Positions 54,385 to 63,547 are shown, counted from the first letter of the stretch. The stretch is DNA of 64,000 bases from Filimonas lacunae (GCF_002355595.1 NZ_AP017422.1:3596001-3660000); one strand, 5' to 3'. Numbers and translations: made by a program. Notes: a model not told the origin generated them from the sequence alone.

Positions 54385-55704
54385 ATGAAAGAACAAACCA
54401 ACATTCCTACCGGCAAGGTGGAACGTGCCGGCAAATTTGTAACCACCGGTTTAAAGGTAGGCACCAACTACCTGAAGCACTACAGCAAAAAGCTAATGAA
54501 CCCTTCGCTCAGTAAGGAAGAGTTACATGCAGATAATGCAGAAGATATTTACGAAACCCTCAGCAACCTGAAAGGCAGTGCCTTAAAAGTAGCGCAGATG
54601 CTGAGTATGGATAAGGGCATGCTGCCCAAAGCTTATACCAACCGGTTTGCGATGTCGCAATACAGCGCTCCGCCTCTTTCCGGCCCGCTTGTCATTAACA
54701 CGTTCGTAAAAACACTGGGTAAAACACCCAACCAGTTGTACGACAAATTTAATATGCAGGCTTCCAACGCCGCTTCCATAGGTCAGGTTCACAAAGCCGA
54801 GAAATGGAATAAAGCACTGGCTGTTAAAATACAGTACCCCGGCGTAGCCAATAGTGTGAAGTCAGACCTCCGCATTGTAAAGCCTTTTGCTATACGCATT
54901 GTAGGTATGAACGAAGTGGACATGGATAAGTATTTTGATGAAATAGAAGGCAAGCTATTAGAAGAAACCGACTATCAATTAGAACTCAAGCGTTCCATAG
55001 AAGCCTCTGCTCAATGCGCTCATATTCCTAACCTGGTATTTCCTGCCTATTACCCCGAGCTATCCAGTGACCGGATTATTACAATGGACTGGCTGCAAGG
55101 CTTTCATTTAAAGGAATTCCTGGAACATAATCCCTCACAGGAAATACGTAACGCTATTGGACAAGCCTTGTGGGATTTTTACCAGTTTCAGGTGCATGCT
55201 CTGAAAAGAGTACATGCCGACCCACACCCCGGCAACTTTCTCATGCGAGAAGATGGAACCGTTGCTGTGTTCGACTTTGGCTGTATCAAAGAAATCCCGG
55301 AAGACTTTTACATCAACTACTTCCTGCTTACCAATAAGGAAGTACTAAAGGATGAAGTAAGACGCAAAGAGATTTACACCAACCTGGAAATGATTCACCC
55401 CAGTGACACAGAAAAAGAAATCGTCTTCTTCTCAGGCCTGTTTCAGAAAATGATAGACCTGCTGACACTTCCTTTTACGGTGGACAGTTTTGATTTTGGC
55501 GATGAGATGTATTTTAGTGAAATATATGATTATGTAGATTACCTCTACAACCTGAAAGAAGTGCGGGAAAGTAAGGTGGCCAGGGGATCGAGACATTCCC
55601 TGTATATTAATCGCACTTACTTTGGCCTGTATTCTATTTTAAATGACCTGAAAGCAAATATCAATACCAGCCAGGCACGTATACAAAGTATGATTCACAT
55701 ATAA
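54385..55704 (+). CDS. ABC1/AarF/UbiB-family atypical kinase
   Basis: 439 residues from the ATG at 54385 (an in-frame GTG six bases earlier is less likely). Family features: the KxGQ-like motif LKGSALKVAQMLS, an Ala-rich loop ASNAASIGQVHKA, invariant Lys in LAVKIQYPG, catalytic HADPHPGNFL, and metal-binding VFDFGCIK. Such kinases support ubiquinone or isoprenoid lipid metabolism. Menaquinone-using Bacteroidota still carry them with unclear targets. Paired with a TetR-like regulator, which suggests conditional expression. Confidence 0.9.
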   Translation: MKEQTNIPTGKVERAGKFVTTGLKVGTNYLKHYSKKLMNPSLSKEELHADNAEDIYETLSNLKGSALKVAQMLSMDKGMLPKAYTNRFAMSQYSAPPLSGPLVINTFVKTLGKTPNQLYDKFNMQASNAASIGQVHKAEKWNKALAVKIQYPGVANSVKSDLRIVKPFAIRIVGMNEVDMDKYFDEIEGKLLEETDYQLELKRSIEASAQCAHIPNLVFPAYYPELSSDRIITMDWLQGFHLKEFLEHNPSQEIRNAIGQALWDFYQFQVHALKRVHADPHPGNFLMREDGTVAVFDFGCIKEIPEDFYINYFLLTNKEVLKDEVRRKEIYTNLEMIHPSDTEKEIVFFSGLFQKMIDLLTLPFTVDSFDFGDEMYFSEIYDYVDYLYNLKEVRESKVARGSRHSLYINRTYFGLYSILNDLKANINTSQARIQSMIHI

Positions 55705-55962
55705 TAAACTCCAACAAGTCACTTACATAGGGTCTGTACAGTGCTCCCCTTATGGAGCTTCGTACTATATGAAGGATATGCAAGTGCTGCTTTCGGGAAC
55801 TAAAATACAACAGCTATCAGCTGCGCAACTCTAATATAAAATTTCCATTTTTTATCGATTTCGGCGTCAAATAGCTCAATTTACATTAATTGCGACAGTC
55901 AAATACTTTCAAAAATGAAAATTGAGTCAATATTTGTGATTTTGGCACTTTAGATTTTCTCC

Positions 55963-56508
55963 ATAAGGTTGGTCCATCACGCCAGGGAGTTGCCTGAGCA
56001 TTCCAGGGAACTCCCTGAAATGCCCGGAAGGTTGTGGCATCCTTTCAGGGAGTTCCCTGATTTGTCCGGAAGGTTGCCTGACCATTCCAGACAACTCCCT
56101 GAAATGGCCAGAAGGTTGTGGCATTCTTTCGGGGAGTTCCCTGATTTGCCCGGAAGGTTGTCTGACCATTCCAGGATACTCCCTGGAATGGTCAGAAGGT
56201 TGGAAAATTTGCCGCAAGAGTTCATGGATTTGCCCAATAAGTTGGTGCATGTGTCCGGCAAGTTCTGGGATTATTTCAGAAAACTTGTCCGGCAAATGCC
56301 GGAACTTGCTGGAAAGTCTGGCGAGTACTGGCATCTTATGCAAGTACTCTCTGGAATGATGCCAGTACTTTTGGAAGGCTTCTGAAAGTTCTTCCGGTAA
56401 ACGCCGGAACTTCCGCAGCAGTTGCAAGTACTGGCTGGAAGCATGCTACAACCCTCTGACACGATGCGCGTGTTCTTGCGAGAGATCAAGAAGTTCAAAA
56501 TTACCGGG
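55963..56508. repeat. 21-bp periodic degenerate tandem array (about 26 units)
   Basis: From about 55963 the sequence falls into consecutive 21-bp units with no insertion or deletion across ~546 bp. Clear units start at 55984, 56005, 56026, and so on in steps of 21 to 56488. Common cores are GGAAGGTTG, AGGGAGTTCCCTGA and GAAATGGCC in the first half, AAGTACT and CCGGAACTT in the second. Neighbouring units are often inverted complements (for example 56163-56172 with 56183-56192). Units 56026-56109 and 56110-56193 repeat as an 84-bp block. Long frames cross it on both strands, but they begin only at TTG codons. It fills the gap between convergent genes. Confidence 0.9.
56325..56368. repeat. 11-bp perfect inverted repeat within the array
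   Basis: GTACTGGCATC (56325-56335) and its exact complement GATGCCAGTAC (56358-56368) with a 22-bp spacer, showing that the second half of the array also contains base-paired units. Confidence 0.8.
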
Positions 56509-56544
56509 TACGAAAAAGCCCCCTTACTTATCAGGTAAGTATGA

Positions 56545-59500
56545 TTACTTCCCATTCAACATATTCAACAACAGCTGCTGTCCTACCACGTTAGCAGGAT
56601 TGGTAGCCTGCGCATTAAAGGTGTTCATAGCCGCATTCTCTCCATCTCCTTCTGCCATGCTTTTGGATTTCACACCAGCGATACAGGAGGTAAAGTCCAG
56701 CGTACTCAATATAATTTCCCCCCTGCCATGCCGGATGATACTTAAAGCGGAATATACTTCCTGCTTATGATCGGACACACAACCTACCACTGTTTCTCCA
56801 TTCAACATACGCATGCCTGAACGGCTTTTGTTATAAGCAGCAAAACACTGATACTCCCAATTGAACACACATGCCTGGGGCAAACCTGCAAACAATGGAT
56901 GTTCTTTTACGAAGAAGTTGCCACCATACCAGGTTACACCCAGGGGTTGAGTTCCCCTGTAGTCTATCACCTCTTTCTTAGACAGGAAGGTTGCCCAGTT
57001 TTCTGCACCGCCGGCAATTACAAGGGTATTGCCATTATTTACCCATTCCAATATATCTGTTACCAGTTGATTACCCTGCAGTGTGGCAAGCCCGCTCACT
57101 ACCATTACATTACCAGCCGGTCTGCCAGATTGATAAGATGTGTACGGAACGCCAATAGAATGGAAATATTGTTGAAATAGCCCGGAGGTGTCGGCCACCA
57201 CCAGTTTATCTGTAACTTTTGTAGCATTCAGCTTCACCGCAAATACCTGGTCATCCCCTGTAGCCACCTGTTTTTGCTGCTGACGTAACACAGCTTTAAT
57301 AGTAGTGTATCCAGCTTTATTTATGGGTATCTCTACTCCCTTTAACAGTAATTGACCGTATGTAACACCGCCTACAATGGCAACATTGGCGGTTTTAGTA
57401 AAAGTAGCAGAACCATCGGATGCTGTAGCGGTTATCTCCAATGTGGCCTCCCCTTTTACATCCTTTTCATTCACGATGAAAAAGTCGGCAGTGACAGCAT
57501 TGCCTGTGGCTACTACTTTATGGTTTAGTTTTACCGCCACATACAGCGGCTGGTTATAACGCGCAATCAATTCCGCATCTCCTTTCAGATTGCGATAATT
57601 GTCTACTATGCCGGAGTGATTTTCCAGTTTCATACTTTCCCAGCCATTCACCGCATAACCGTCATTTACATTATTAATACGTACGTTTTCTATTACCCGG
57701 CCCTGGTAATAATAAGCCACGTTACCCATTTGGCGTGTAAGGCTATCTACATTGGGAAATGCTTTGGTAAAACCACGGGCTTTCAAAAAAGTATCATATG
57801 CATCGTACCATTTCAGATAAGCATCGGTTTCCCATCCCTGGTCTTTGCCTGTTTTCAGAATCTCTTCCTTTATTAGCTGTAAGCGTGGCGGCGCGCCAAT
57901 AGCACCCTCTTCACCCCAATAAACAATTTCATCTTTATGATCGGTGTATTTAATATACTTATCCGGGCCGGAATACACATTATCATGATATACACCCGGC
58001 CCACCGGCATGATGCTGATCAAACCAACCGTAGTTGTAAAAAGTAGTATCGTAGGGTAACAGATGCCTTTTGTATTTAGGGTCAGGTTCGTTTATTTTAA
58101 TAGCGCCATTGCAGGAGTTATAGGTCATAATACGGGAAGGATCTAAACTATGCCCTGCCCTCATTTCTATATCATCCTGTAATTGTGGTTGAGCACCCCG
58201 TTCGTTGTGCATGTTATAAATAACCAACGAAGGATGGCTGCGGTCGCGGCGTATCATACGCAACAGCTTTTCCGTACGTACTGCCAGGTAATAAGCGGTT
58301 TGTTTCTTTTCGAGGTCGTTTTTGGGAGTAAACAGCTGATCGGGATACTGATTGCCACCCGGCTCTTCAAAATACAACAAGCCCAATTCATCCGCCACGT
58401 TTAACACATTGGTTTGCCCGATGGTGCGATGAAAATTCAGCATGTTCAAACCCAGACGCTTGGCATCAGCTACCTGCTTATAAGCCAATTGATTGGAAGG
58501 TGCTATGCCATTCACAGGCCAGAAGCCCCACGAAATGGAAGTTCGCAACACGATACGTTTATTATTGAGATAAAACTGATTATCGCCATTCACGTTCCGC
58601 ACTTCCAGCCAGCGAAATCCAAACCGCCGTGTATCTTTATCAGTAGTACCGTTTACACCCCGCCACTGTACACTTACCTCATATAAATCAGGATGATCCA
58701 CGTCCCATAGTTTTGCTTTGGGCACATAGGCGTCTATTTCAATAGTATGGGTTCCGGCAGCAATAGAAGTAGCTTTCGTTTGCGTAAACAGCACCTCCTT
58801 TGTTTTGATATCTGACACTTTTATATCGTAGCTACCGCTAACAGAAGTTGCCCCTACATTTTCTGCGGTTATCTCAAAAGTGGCGGCATATACATCCGGC
58901 TTGTTCTTTACAAAAATGTCGCTGATAAAAACGGCATCTGTAGCCTGTAACCACACCTTACCAGTGATGCCCCCAAACCCATGGCTTGGTTGGGTACGAT
59001 ATTCGCCCCACATAAAATTCTGACTATCCCGCCAATCAAAATTGCCGTTAGGGTCAGTAATACGTACCGCTATTTCATTCACCGCGCCAGGAGTAACCGC
59101 GCTGGTGATATCTACATCAAAAGGAGTACTGTTCACCAAATCGTACCCCACCAGTTTTTGATTCACAAACACCTCGGCCCGGAAACGGACGCTTTCAAAC
59201 TTCAAAACCACATGTTTATTTTTAAAAGTAGCAGGCACCATTATTTTAGTGGTAAACCACGATACCCCAAGGTAATTGCCCGAAACACCAAAAGCATTCC
59301 CATTCTTTCCCCAATAATATTGCTCCACCGTGGCTGGTAAATGAACAGTTTTGGAGGAGCCGGTAGCAAGCGTTTTCCATCCGCCTGTAGGTATGTTTAC
59401 AGGTATAGACTGGATATGAACGGGTGGCGTATACAGGGAATCGTTCTGCCATTTAGCCGCAGTATCCAGCCATAAACTCCAATTATTGCCAGACAGGTCC

Positions 59501-59595
59501 ATTACCGTTCGTCCGGTTTGCGCTGCTGCTTTACTAAAAAATAAGCCACTGAAAAATGCCAGCCCTGACAAGAGCGACCTGAAAGGAAATTCCAT
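56545..59595 (-). CDS. secreted glycoside hydrolase family 2 protein
   Basis: 1016 residues from the ATG at 59593-59595 (an earlier frame start is TTG). Signal peptide (SGLAFFSGLFFSKAAAQT). Sugar-binding jelly roll ~90-230, immunoglobulin-like domain ~235-340, TIM barrel ~345-640 with acid/base in VIYNMHNERG (Glu near 463) and probable nucleophile in VYWGEEGA (near 562). C-terminal beta domain 680-800, then a ~200-residue part with VMVVSGLATLQGNQ and NTLVIAGGAENWATF that resembles a ThuA/glutamine-amidotransferase-like fold. The family includes beta-galactosidases, mannosidases and glucuronidases; substrate not determined. No SusC/SusD adjacent. Confidence 0.9.
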   Translation of the reverse strand: MEFPFRSLLSGLAFFSGLFFSKAAAQTGRTVMDLSGNNWSLWLDTAAKWQNDSLYTPPVHIQSIPVNIPTGGWKTLATGSSKTVHLPATVEQYYWGKNGNAFGVSGNYLGVSWFTTKIMVPATFKNKHVVLKFESVRFRAEVFVNQKLVGYDLVNSTPFDVDITSAVTPGAVNEIAVRITDPNGNFDWRDSQNFMWGEYRTQPSHGFGGITGKVWLQATDAVFISDIFVKNKPDVYAATFEITAENVGATSVSGSYDIKVSDIKTKEVLFTQTKATSIAAGTHTIEIDAYVPKAKLWDVDHPDLYEVSVQWRGVNGTTDKDTRRFGFRWLEVRNVNGDNQFYLNNKRIVLRTSISWGFWPVNGIAPSNQLAYKQVADAKRLGLNMLNFHRTIGQTNVLNVADELGLLYFEEPGGNQYPDQLFTPKNDLEKKQTAYYLAVRTEKLLRMIRRDRSHPSLVIYNMHNERGAQPQLQDDIEMRAGHSLDPSRIMTYNSCNGAIKINEPDPKYKRHLLPYDTTFYNYGWFDQHHAGGPGVYHDNVYSGPDKYIKYTDHKDEIVYWGEEGAIGAPPRLQLIKEEILKTGKDQGWETDAYLKWYDAYDTFLKARGFTKAFPNVDSLTRQMGNVAYYYQGRVIENVRINNVNDGYAVNGWESMKLENHSGIVDNYRNLKGDAELIARYNQPLYVAVKLNHKVVATGNAVTADFFIVNEKDVKGEATLEITATASDGSATFTKTANVAIVGGVTYGQLLLKGVEIPINKAGYTTIKAVLRQQQKQVATGDDQVFAVKLNATKVTDKLVVADTSGLFQQYFHSIGVPYTSYQSGRPAGNVMVVSGLATLQGNQLVTDILEWVNNGNTLVIAGGAENWATFLSKKEVIDYRGTQPLGVTWYGGNFFVKEHPLFAGLPQACVFNWEYQCFAAYNKSRSGMRMLNGETVVGCVSDHKQEVYSALSIIRHGRGEIILSTLDFTSCIAGVKSKSMAEGDGENAAMNTFNAQATNPANVVGQQLLLNMLNGK

Positions 59596-59652
59596 AAGCA
59601 AACTTTATATGTACAATCAATCGTAGCCTGTTCAATAAGTCATATATCCAGG

Positions 59653-59660
59653 CAAATGTA
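59653..59660 (-). promoter_or_regulatory. -7 element of the GH2 gene
   Basis: The minus strand reads TACATTTG (TAnnTTTG), 58 bp before the ATG; no strong -33 box. Confidence 0.4.
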
Positions 59661-59755
59661 TTAGCAGGAAGAACTCCGGCAGTTTAAATATTAACGGAAT
59701 AGGTTTAAATTCTGTCAAATAAGCACCATCTGCGGTAAAAAGCGTTACGAAAGCA

Positions 59756-59778
59756 GTCAGTTTTTCTAAAAAACTGAC
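59756..59778. promoter_or_regulatory. 10-bp perfect inverted repeat before the PAS gene
   Basis: GTCAGTTTTT and AAAAACTGAC with a CTA centre, 65 bp upstream of the ATG at 59843. The corresponding site in the decayed copy (near 49066) has lost symmetry. Candidate operator. Confidence 0.45.
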
Positions 59779-59842
59779 GAAAATCATATGCCGGTTAACA
59801 ACCGTCATTTTAAGAGGATATTCAGGACTCTATTTTCGCCGC

Positions 59843-60454
59843 ATGATCAATCTAACCAGTGCCATGGAGGAGTCGGTAAGACCCACTCCTATTAACAAAG
59901 AAGTAGTATGGGATAAGTCGAAGATTTTGATGAGCAAAACAGATCCCTACGGCGTTATTGAATATGCCAACGATGCTTTCATTGAAGTATCAGGTTATGA
60001 AGAACATGAATTGGTGGGCAAACCCCATAATATTGTTCGTCACCCCGATATGCCCCGCGTTATTTTTAAAGTGCTGTGGGATTACCTGAAAAAAGGAAAG
60101 AACATTCATGCCATTGTAAAAAACATGAGTAGTAGCGGACGCTTCTACTGGGTGATTACCGATTTTGATGTGAAGACAAACGAAAAGGGAATCATCACTA
60201 ATTATTATGGCCGCCGTCGTGCTGCACCTATGGAAATTGTTCAAAGACACATTGAACCTTTGTATGAAAAGTTATTGCAGATAGAAACCGCTACCGGCAT
60301 AGCAGCCAGCGAAAAATACCTGGTAGGCTACCTGGAAGATATTGGCAAGAGCTACAATGAGTTTATTGAGGATATTATTACGGACGGACAACCACGTACA
60401 GACAAACAGCCTATTGAGAAGAAAGGCTTTTTCACGAAATTCTTTGGACGTTAA
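59843..60454 (+). CDS. stand-alone PAS-domain protein (Aer-like)
   Basis: 203 residues. A single PAS domain at ~25-130 with the signature of aerotaxis-receptor PAS domains: YANDAFIEVSGYEEHELVGK and PHNIVRHPDMPRVIFKVLW, then FYWVITDFDV. The C-terminal ~70 residues (IEPLYEKLLQIETATGI, ...) form a coiled helix without output domain. The family binds FAD or heme and senses redox or oxygen. It may act through a partner protein. A decayed duplicate lies at 49147. A 17-bp stem terminator separates it from the convergent phosphoesterase. Confidence 0.87.
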   Translation: MINLTSAMEESVRPTPINKEVVWDKSKILMSKTDPYGVIEYANDAFIEVSGYEEHELVGKPHNIVRHPDMPRVIFKVLWDYLKKGKNIHAIVKNMSSSGRFYWVITDFDVKTNEKGIITNYYGRRRAAPMEIVQRHIEPLYEKLLQIETATGIAASEKYLVGYLEDIGKSYNEFIEDIITDGQPRTDKQPIEKKGFFTKFFGR

Positions 60455-60461
60455 TATAAAA

Positions 60462-60507
60462 CATTCGCCATACCCTGTATTGACAATGCAACAGGGTATG
60501 GCGAATG
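60462..60507. terminator. bidirectional terminator
   Basis: A 17-bp perfect stem (60462-60478 with 60491-60507) and 12-base loop between the convergent PAS and phosphoesterase genes. Confidence 0.85.
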
Positions 60508-60510
60508 CTA

Positions 60511-61671
60511 CTACAAATCGATAGTAATAGATTCCCCCCAGACTATAGGAGAATTCTTAGAAGCTTTTTTATTCCAGAGACATTCCCGCACCGTCAGCTT
60601 TTTCTTATGGGGATCAATAGAGATCAACTGGAAGGATAATTTCTTTTCTTCCTTTGCCGACACCCTGCCTTTCATCGGAGAATCTACACGGAATACCGGA
60701 AGTGATACATCATTATCCGGGCCTTTGTAGGTATAAAATTCGTTGGCATTTTCATGACCATGAAAGTAGGCTTTGATATTCGGGTGCCTTTTGATAAATG
60801 CAGCAAACGCCCGCTCCTCTATCAGATCCTGGGGCTTTCCATCTAGTAGTGTAGTATCCTGCAGGTATTCCGGCATCAGGTTTTCAAACTTGTCTTTTGC
60901 GTTGATAGTATGCGGGATATGCGGGTTAGTAAAGTGTTTGGGTTCTCCCTGTGGCGGCACATGTACAAACAGCAACACCGGGGTTGATGGGCTCACGCTT
61001 TTCAAATCCTGTTCCATCCAAACCCGTGTTACAGAATCAGCCCATAAACAAAGGAACATACAATGCACACCCGCAATGTTTCGCGAGTAATTGACTTTAT
61101 CGGTGTTGTAATTAAAATCAGCAAGCGTTTTAGGCTGCGCAGGATGCATCATCAGGTTATAGATGTTCACCATAGAGGTGGCATCGGTAGCAGGTTGTAA
61201 GTTTTTATAATGCCCTACCGCATTGGAAGCATCATGGTTGCCCGGAGTTAACAGCACCACTGTTTTCTCTTGTTGACGGTTATAAGTAGTAAGCCCGGTA
61301 AGATAATCATGCTGAAACTGCTGCCACGAGGCAGTGGCACTTTGTATGGGATACTCCTGCCTGTTGGCTATATCTCCCGTTACCACCAGATAGTCAATAG
61401 CCCCTACCTGTTGCTTCGCCCCTACGCCTCCATCTTTAGGCAACACCAGTGATGGCAGCGTATTCATTTTCTTCAGCATCACCGCATTTACCTGGTAGCT
61501 GGGAACATCCTCTTTTCCTTCGAATGTTTTCCGGGCAATGCCATAGTGCAGATCCGACACATAAGCTATCTGCACCATGGCATCCTTTTTACCCGTTTGC
61601 GCCTGTACACCAGTAAACAGGGAAAAACAAGTAACTATCAGCCAACTCCAACCTTTTACGCCATATTTCAT
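60511..61671 (-). CDS. secreted metallophosphoesterase (calcineurin-like)
   Basis: 386 residues with signal peptide (WLIVTCFSLFTGVQAQ). Metal ligands of the fold in order: DLHYG, VVTGDIANR, TPGNHDAS, FVHVPP and FHGHEN. The insertion between GNHD and the second His region is longer than in minimal members. It could hydrolyse a phosphoester in the periplasm; substrate not predictable. Confidence 0.88.
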   Translation of the reverse strand: MKYGVKGWSWLIVTCFSLFTGVQAQTGKKDAMVQIAYVSDLHYGIARKTFEGKEDVPSYQVNAVMLKKMNTLPSLVLPKDGGVGAKQQVGAIDYLVVTGDIANRQEYPIQSATASWQQFQHDYLTGLTTYNRQQEKTVVLLTPGNHDASNAVGHYKNLQPATDATSMVNIYNLMMHPAQPKTLADFNYNTDKVNYSRNIAGVHCMFLCLWADSVTRVWMEQDLKSVSPSTPVLLFVHVPPQGEPKHFTNPHIPHTINAKDKFENLMPEYLQDTTLLDGKPQDLIEERAFAAFIKRHPNIKAYFHGHENANEFYTYKGPDNDVSLPVFRVDSPMKGRVSAKEEKKLSFQLISIDPHKKKLTVRECLWNKKASKNSPIVWGESITIDL

Positions 61672-61849
61672 GTGATCACCCTTTCTGAATAATGAGAATT
61701 ACGCAAAGCTCACAGAAGCGGTTCATGAAAACGTAACAGGGCTGTGAATTAACCATTTCGTAACTTCTGTTACCGCGGCAAAGACATCCACTCAATCCAC
61801 CACTTCACCGGTAAGGTTGCGCAACACTGATAAAAATACCCATCAATAT

Positions 61850-61895
61850 TTTGCAACAGAATTGCAATAAACATACATTTGCAAAAGAGTTGCAA
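61850..61895 (+). promoter_or_regulatory. promoter overlaid by four TTGCAA operator boxes
   Basis: -33 TTTG at 61850-61853 and -7 TACATTTG at 61874-61881 (20 bp between). TTGCAA occurs at 61851, 61862, 61879 and 61890, i.e. two pairs, each with 11-bp centre spacing (TTGCAA-N5-TTGCAA). The first pair covers -33, the second -7, so a repressor binding here would block the promoter completely. Confidence 0.7.
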
Positions 61896-61967
61896 AAAAG
61901 AAGTTACCCTTTCGCTAACCCCTTCTTGCTGCACATCATTTCTATTTACATCATTAAACAACAAACA

Positions 61968-63053
61968 ATGACTAGCGTTTTTCGTTCCAGAAACGTACTG
62001 GCCCTTTATGTCCTTTTAGTATTCACTATTATCAGCTGCAAGAAAGAGTATGCGATAAATGGGTATGTAGCGCCCGTTTCGCTTCCTGACTCTATTACAG
62101 CCGTATATGGTGATACCCTCCGGTTTGCCCTACCGGACGATTATGCCCGCAATGCAGGCATCACCCTTTCCCTGCAACTGAATACGCCCAACCAGAAGGT
62201 ACAGGCTACCGATTCGCTGGACGCGCTGATACGTAAGGCTATTGTGTTAACCTCTCAGCAAATGACCATCAGAACCGGCCTGTTATATCCCAACAATATG
62301 TATTCTGCTACTTACGGGAACAGGCTTCCGGATACCTATGATATAACGTTACTGGTAGCCACCAGCAATGGTTTAAAGGGCGTGAGTAAAAGCTTTAAAC
62401 TGAAAGTGCTGCCTGCATCACTGGGCATTAAAGAGATCAACAGCACCGATAACATTCCCTATGGTTACAGCCTGTATAGTGATGCGGGGGTGAAATATAC
62501 CGTAGACTTTTCAGGCACCGATACCAGCAAAGCCACCCTGGAACTGTTTCAAAACGGACGGGAAGACAGCAACGTATGGCTATCGGGCAACCAGGTGGTG
62601 ATTAATGCCGCTGCCGGCGATCCGGCTAAAAAAGCGGAATGGACTTATGACCTTATCCCTTCCCTGAGCAAGGATGGTTACACCATCGCCCGCAAGCAGT
62701 TCAGGGCCGTATTGCTGCCTAAACCGAAGTTCTTTTATGGTACTTACTATGCCGATTATGACTTATCTGTGATCACTAACCGTGTGGTGATTGGCCTGGG
62801 CAATGCGTATACTTCACCCGCTCCTGCTTTCAATCCTGCCAAATACAAAGGCAGTTTCCGGATAAGCAGTATTACTAAAGATGGTGCGGATTTTACCGAT
62901 ACCGGCAAGTTGTTTAGTGTCAACAGCAGCACCGGGGCGGTTTCAGTAGCCAGTAACAGCACACTTACTATCGGTAATTATTCTTTAACGGTGGAAGCCA
63001 TCACTACCAATGATATTAGCCTTACAGCCACCTTTACACTGGTAATGGAATAA
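61968..63053 (+). CDS. secreted lipoprotein with beta-rich domains
   Basis: 361 residues from the ATG at 61968; the lipoprotein signal ends LVFTIISCKKEYAING. After it, tandem beta-sandwich-like segments: ITAVYGDTLRFALPDD, YDITLLVATSNGLKG, YTVDFSGTDTSKATLEL, and a C-terminal domain with GKLFSVNSSTGAVSVA and NYSLTVEAIT similar to cadherin-like repeats. It presumably sits on the outer membrane surface, ligand unknown. A promoter with TTGCAA boxes is placed 94 bp upstream; an ordinary terminator follows. Confidence 0.8.
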   Translation: MTSVFRSRNVLALYVLLVFTIISCKKEYAINGYVAPVSLPDSITAVYGDTLRFALPDDYARNAGITLSLQLNTPNQKVQATDSLDALIRKAIVLTSQQMTIRTGLLYPNNMYSATYGNRLPDTYDITLLVATSNGLKGVSKSFKLKVLPASLGIKEINSTDNIPYGYSLYSDAGVKYTVDFSGTDTSKATLELFQNGREDSNVWLSGNQVVINAAAGDPAKKAEWTYDLIPSLSKDGYTIARKQFRAVLLPKPKFFYGTYYADYDLSVITNRVVIGLGNAYTSPAPAFNPAKYKGSFRISSITKDGADFTDTGKLFSVNSSTGAVSVASNSTLTIGNYSLTVEAITTNDISLTATFTLVME

Positions 63054-63080
63054 TTATCCATACGGCAATGGTGTTACCGT

Positions 63081-63112
63081 AACAAAGCAGCACCGGTTGG
63101 GGCTGCTTTGTT
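63081..63112 (+). terminator. intrinsic terminator
   Basis: AACAAAGCAGC (63081-63091) pairs with GCTGCTTTGTT (63102-63112), then TTTATAAAG; downstream of the lipoprotein. Confidence 0.85.
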
Positions 63113-63169
63113 GTTTATAAAGTCCTGTATAAATAATGTATACCATAGAAGCGATCGAAGAAAACTACC

Positions 63170-63547
63170 TTATGATAACCCAAACAGGCGGCGCAGACTA
63201 CTTTTGCTATAGGCTGCTTTAGGTACTTTACCGGAACGGATAGCTCCTTTTCCTTCTAATGATATAACCGAAGTTTTTAAACGATGCTTTTCGGAAAGCT
63301 CTTCCAACGCTGCATCCATATCCTCCACATTCAGGCTTATAGCGATACCCGCCTTGGCTCCCTGGTCAATAATACGGGCCAGTACCCTGCCGGAAGATTC
63401 TTTTTCGATGAGTAAACTTTCAAATTCCTTCAACGCATCTTTGAGGGCTACTACGGGTTGCAACTGTACCCCGATGTTCAATAAAGGCCATTTGTAAAAA
63501 ACACCATGTTCGTTTTCACTCCACAATTCTGGATTTGGCTCTGCCAT
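63170..63547 (-). CDS. small protein of unknown function
   Basis: 125 residues from the ATG at 63545-63547; an ATG 42 bp upstream would put the -7 element (63567-63574) inside the gene. The protein (MAEPNPELWSENEHGVFYKW...) has charged helices (DALKEFESLLIEKES, MDAALEELSEKHRL) and a basic C-terminus (KAAYSKSSLRRLF). No family recognised. Confidence 0.65.
   Translation of the reverse strand: MAEPNPELWSENEHGVFYKWPLLNIGVQLQPVVALKDALKEFESLLIEKESSGRVLARIIDQGAKAGIAISLNVEDMDAALEELSEKHRLKTSVISLEGKGAIRSGKVPKAAYSKSSLRRLFGLS

Noticed and set aside
55927-56427. Two long open frames in the 21-bp array (minus 55927-56427, plus 55969-56385) as heptad-repeat proteins
   Set aside because: Both start only with TTG, lack promoter or RBS signals, and are expected from a stop-free 21-bp unit on both strands. 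The array is better described as a repeat.
55963-56508. CRISPR array
   Set aside because: Units are contiguous with no unique spacers, repeats are not identical, and no cas gene is near.
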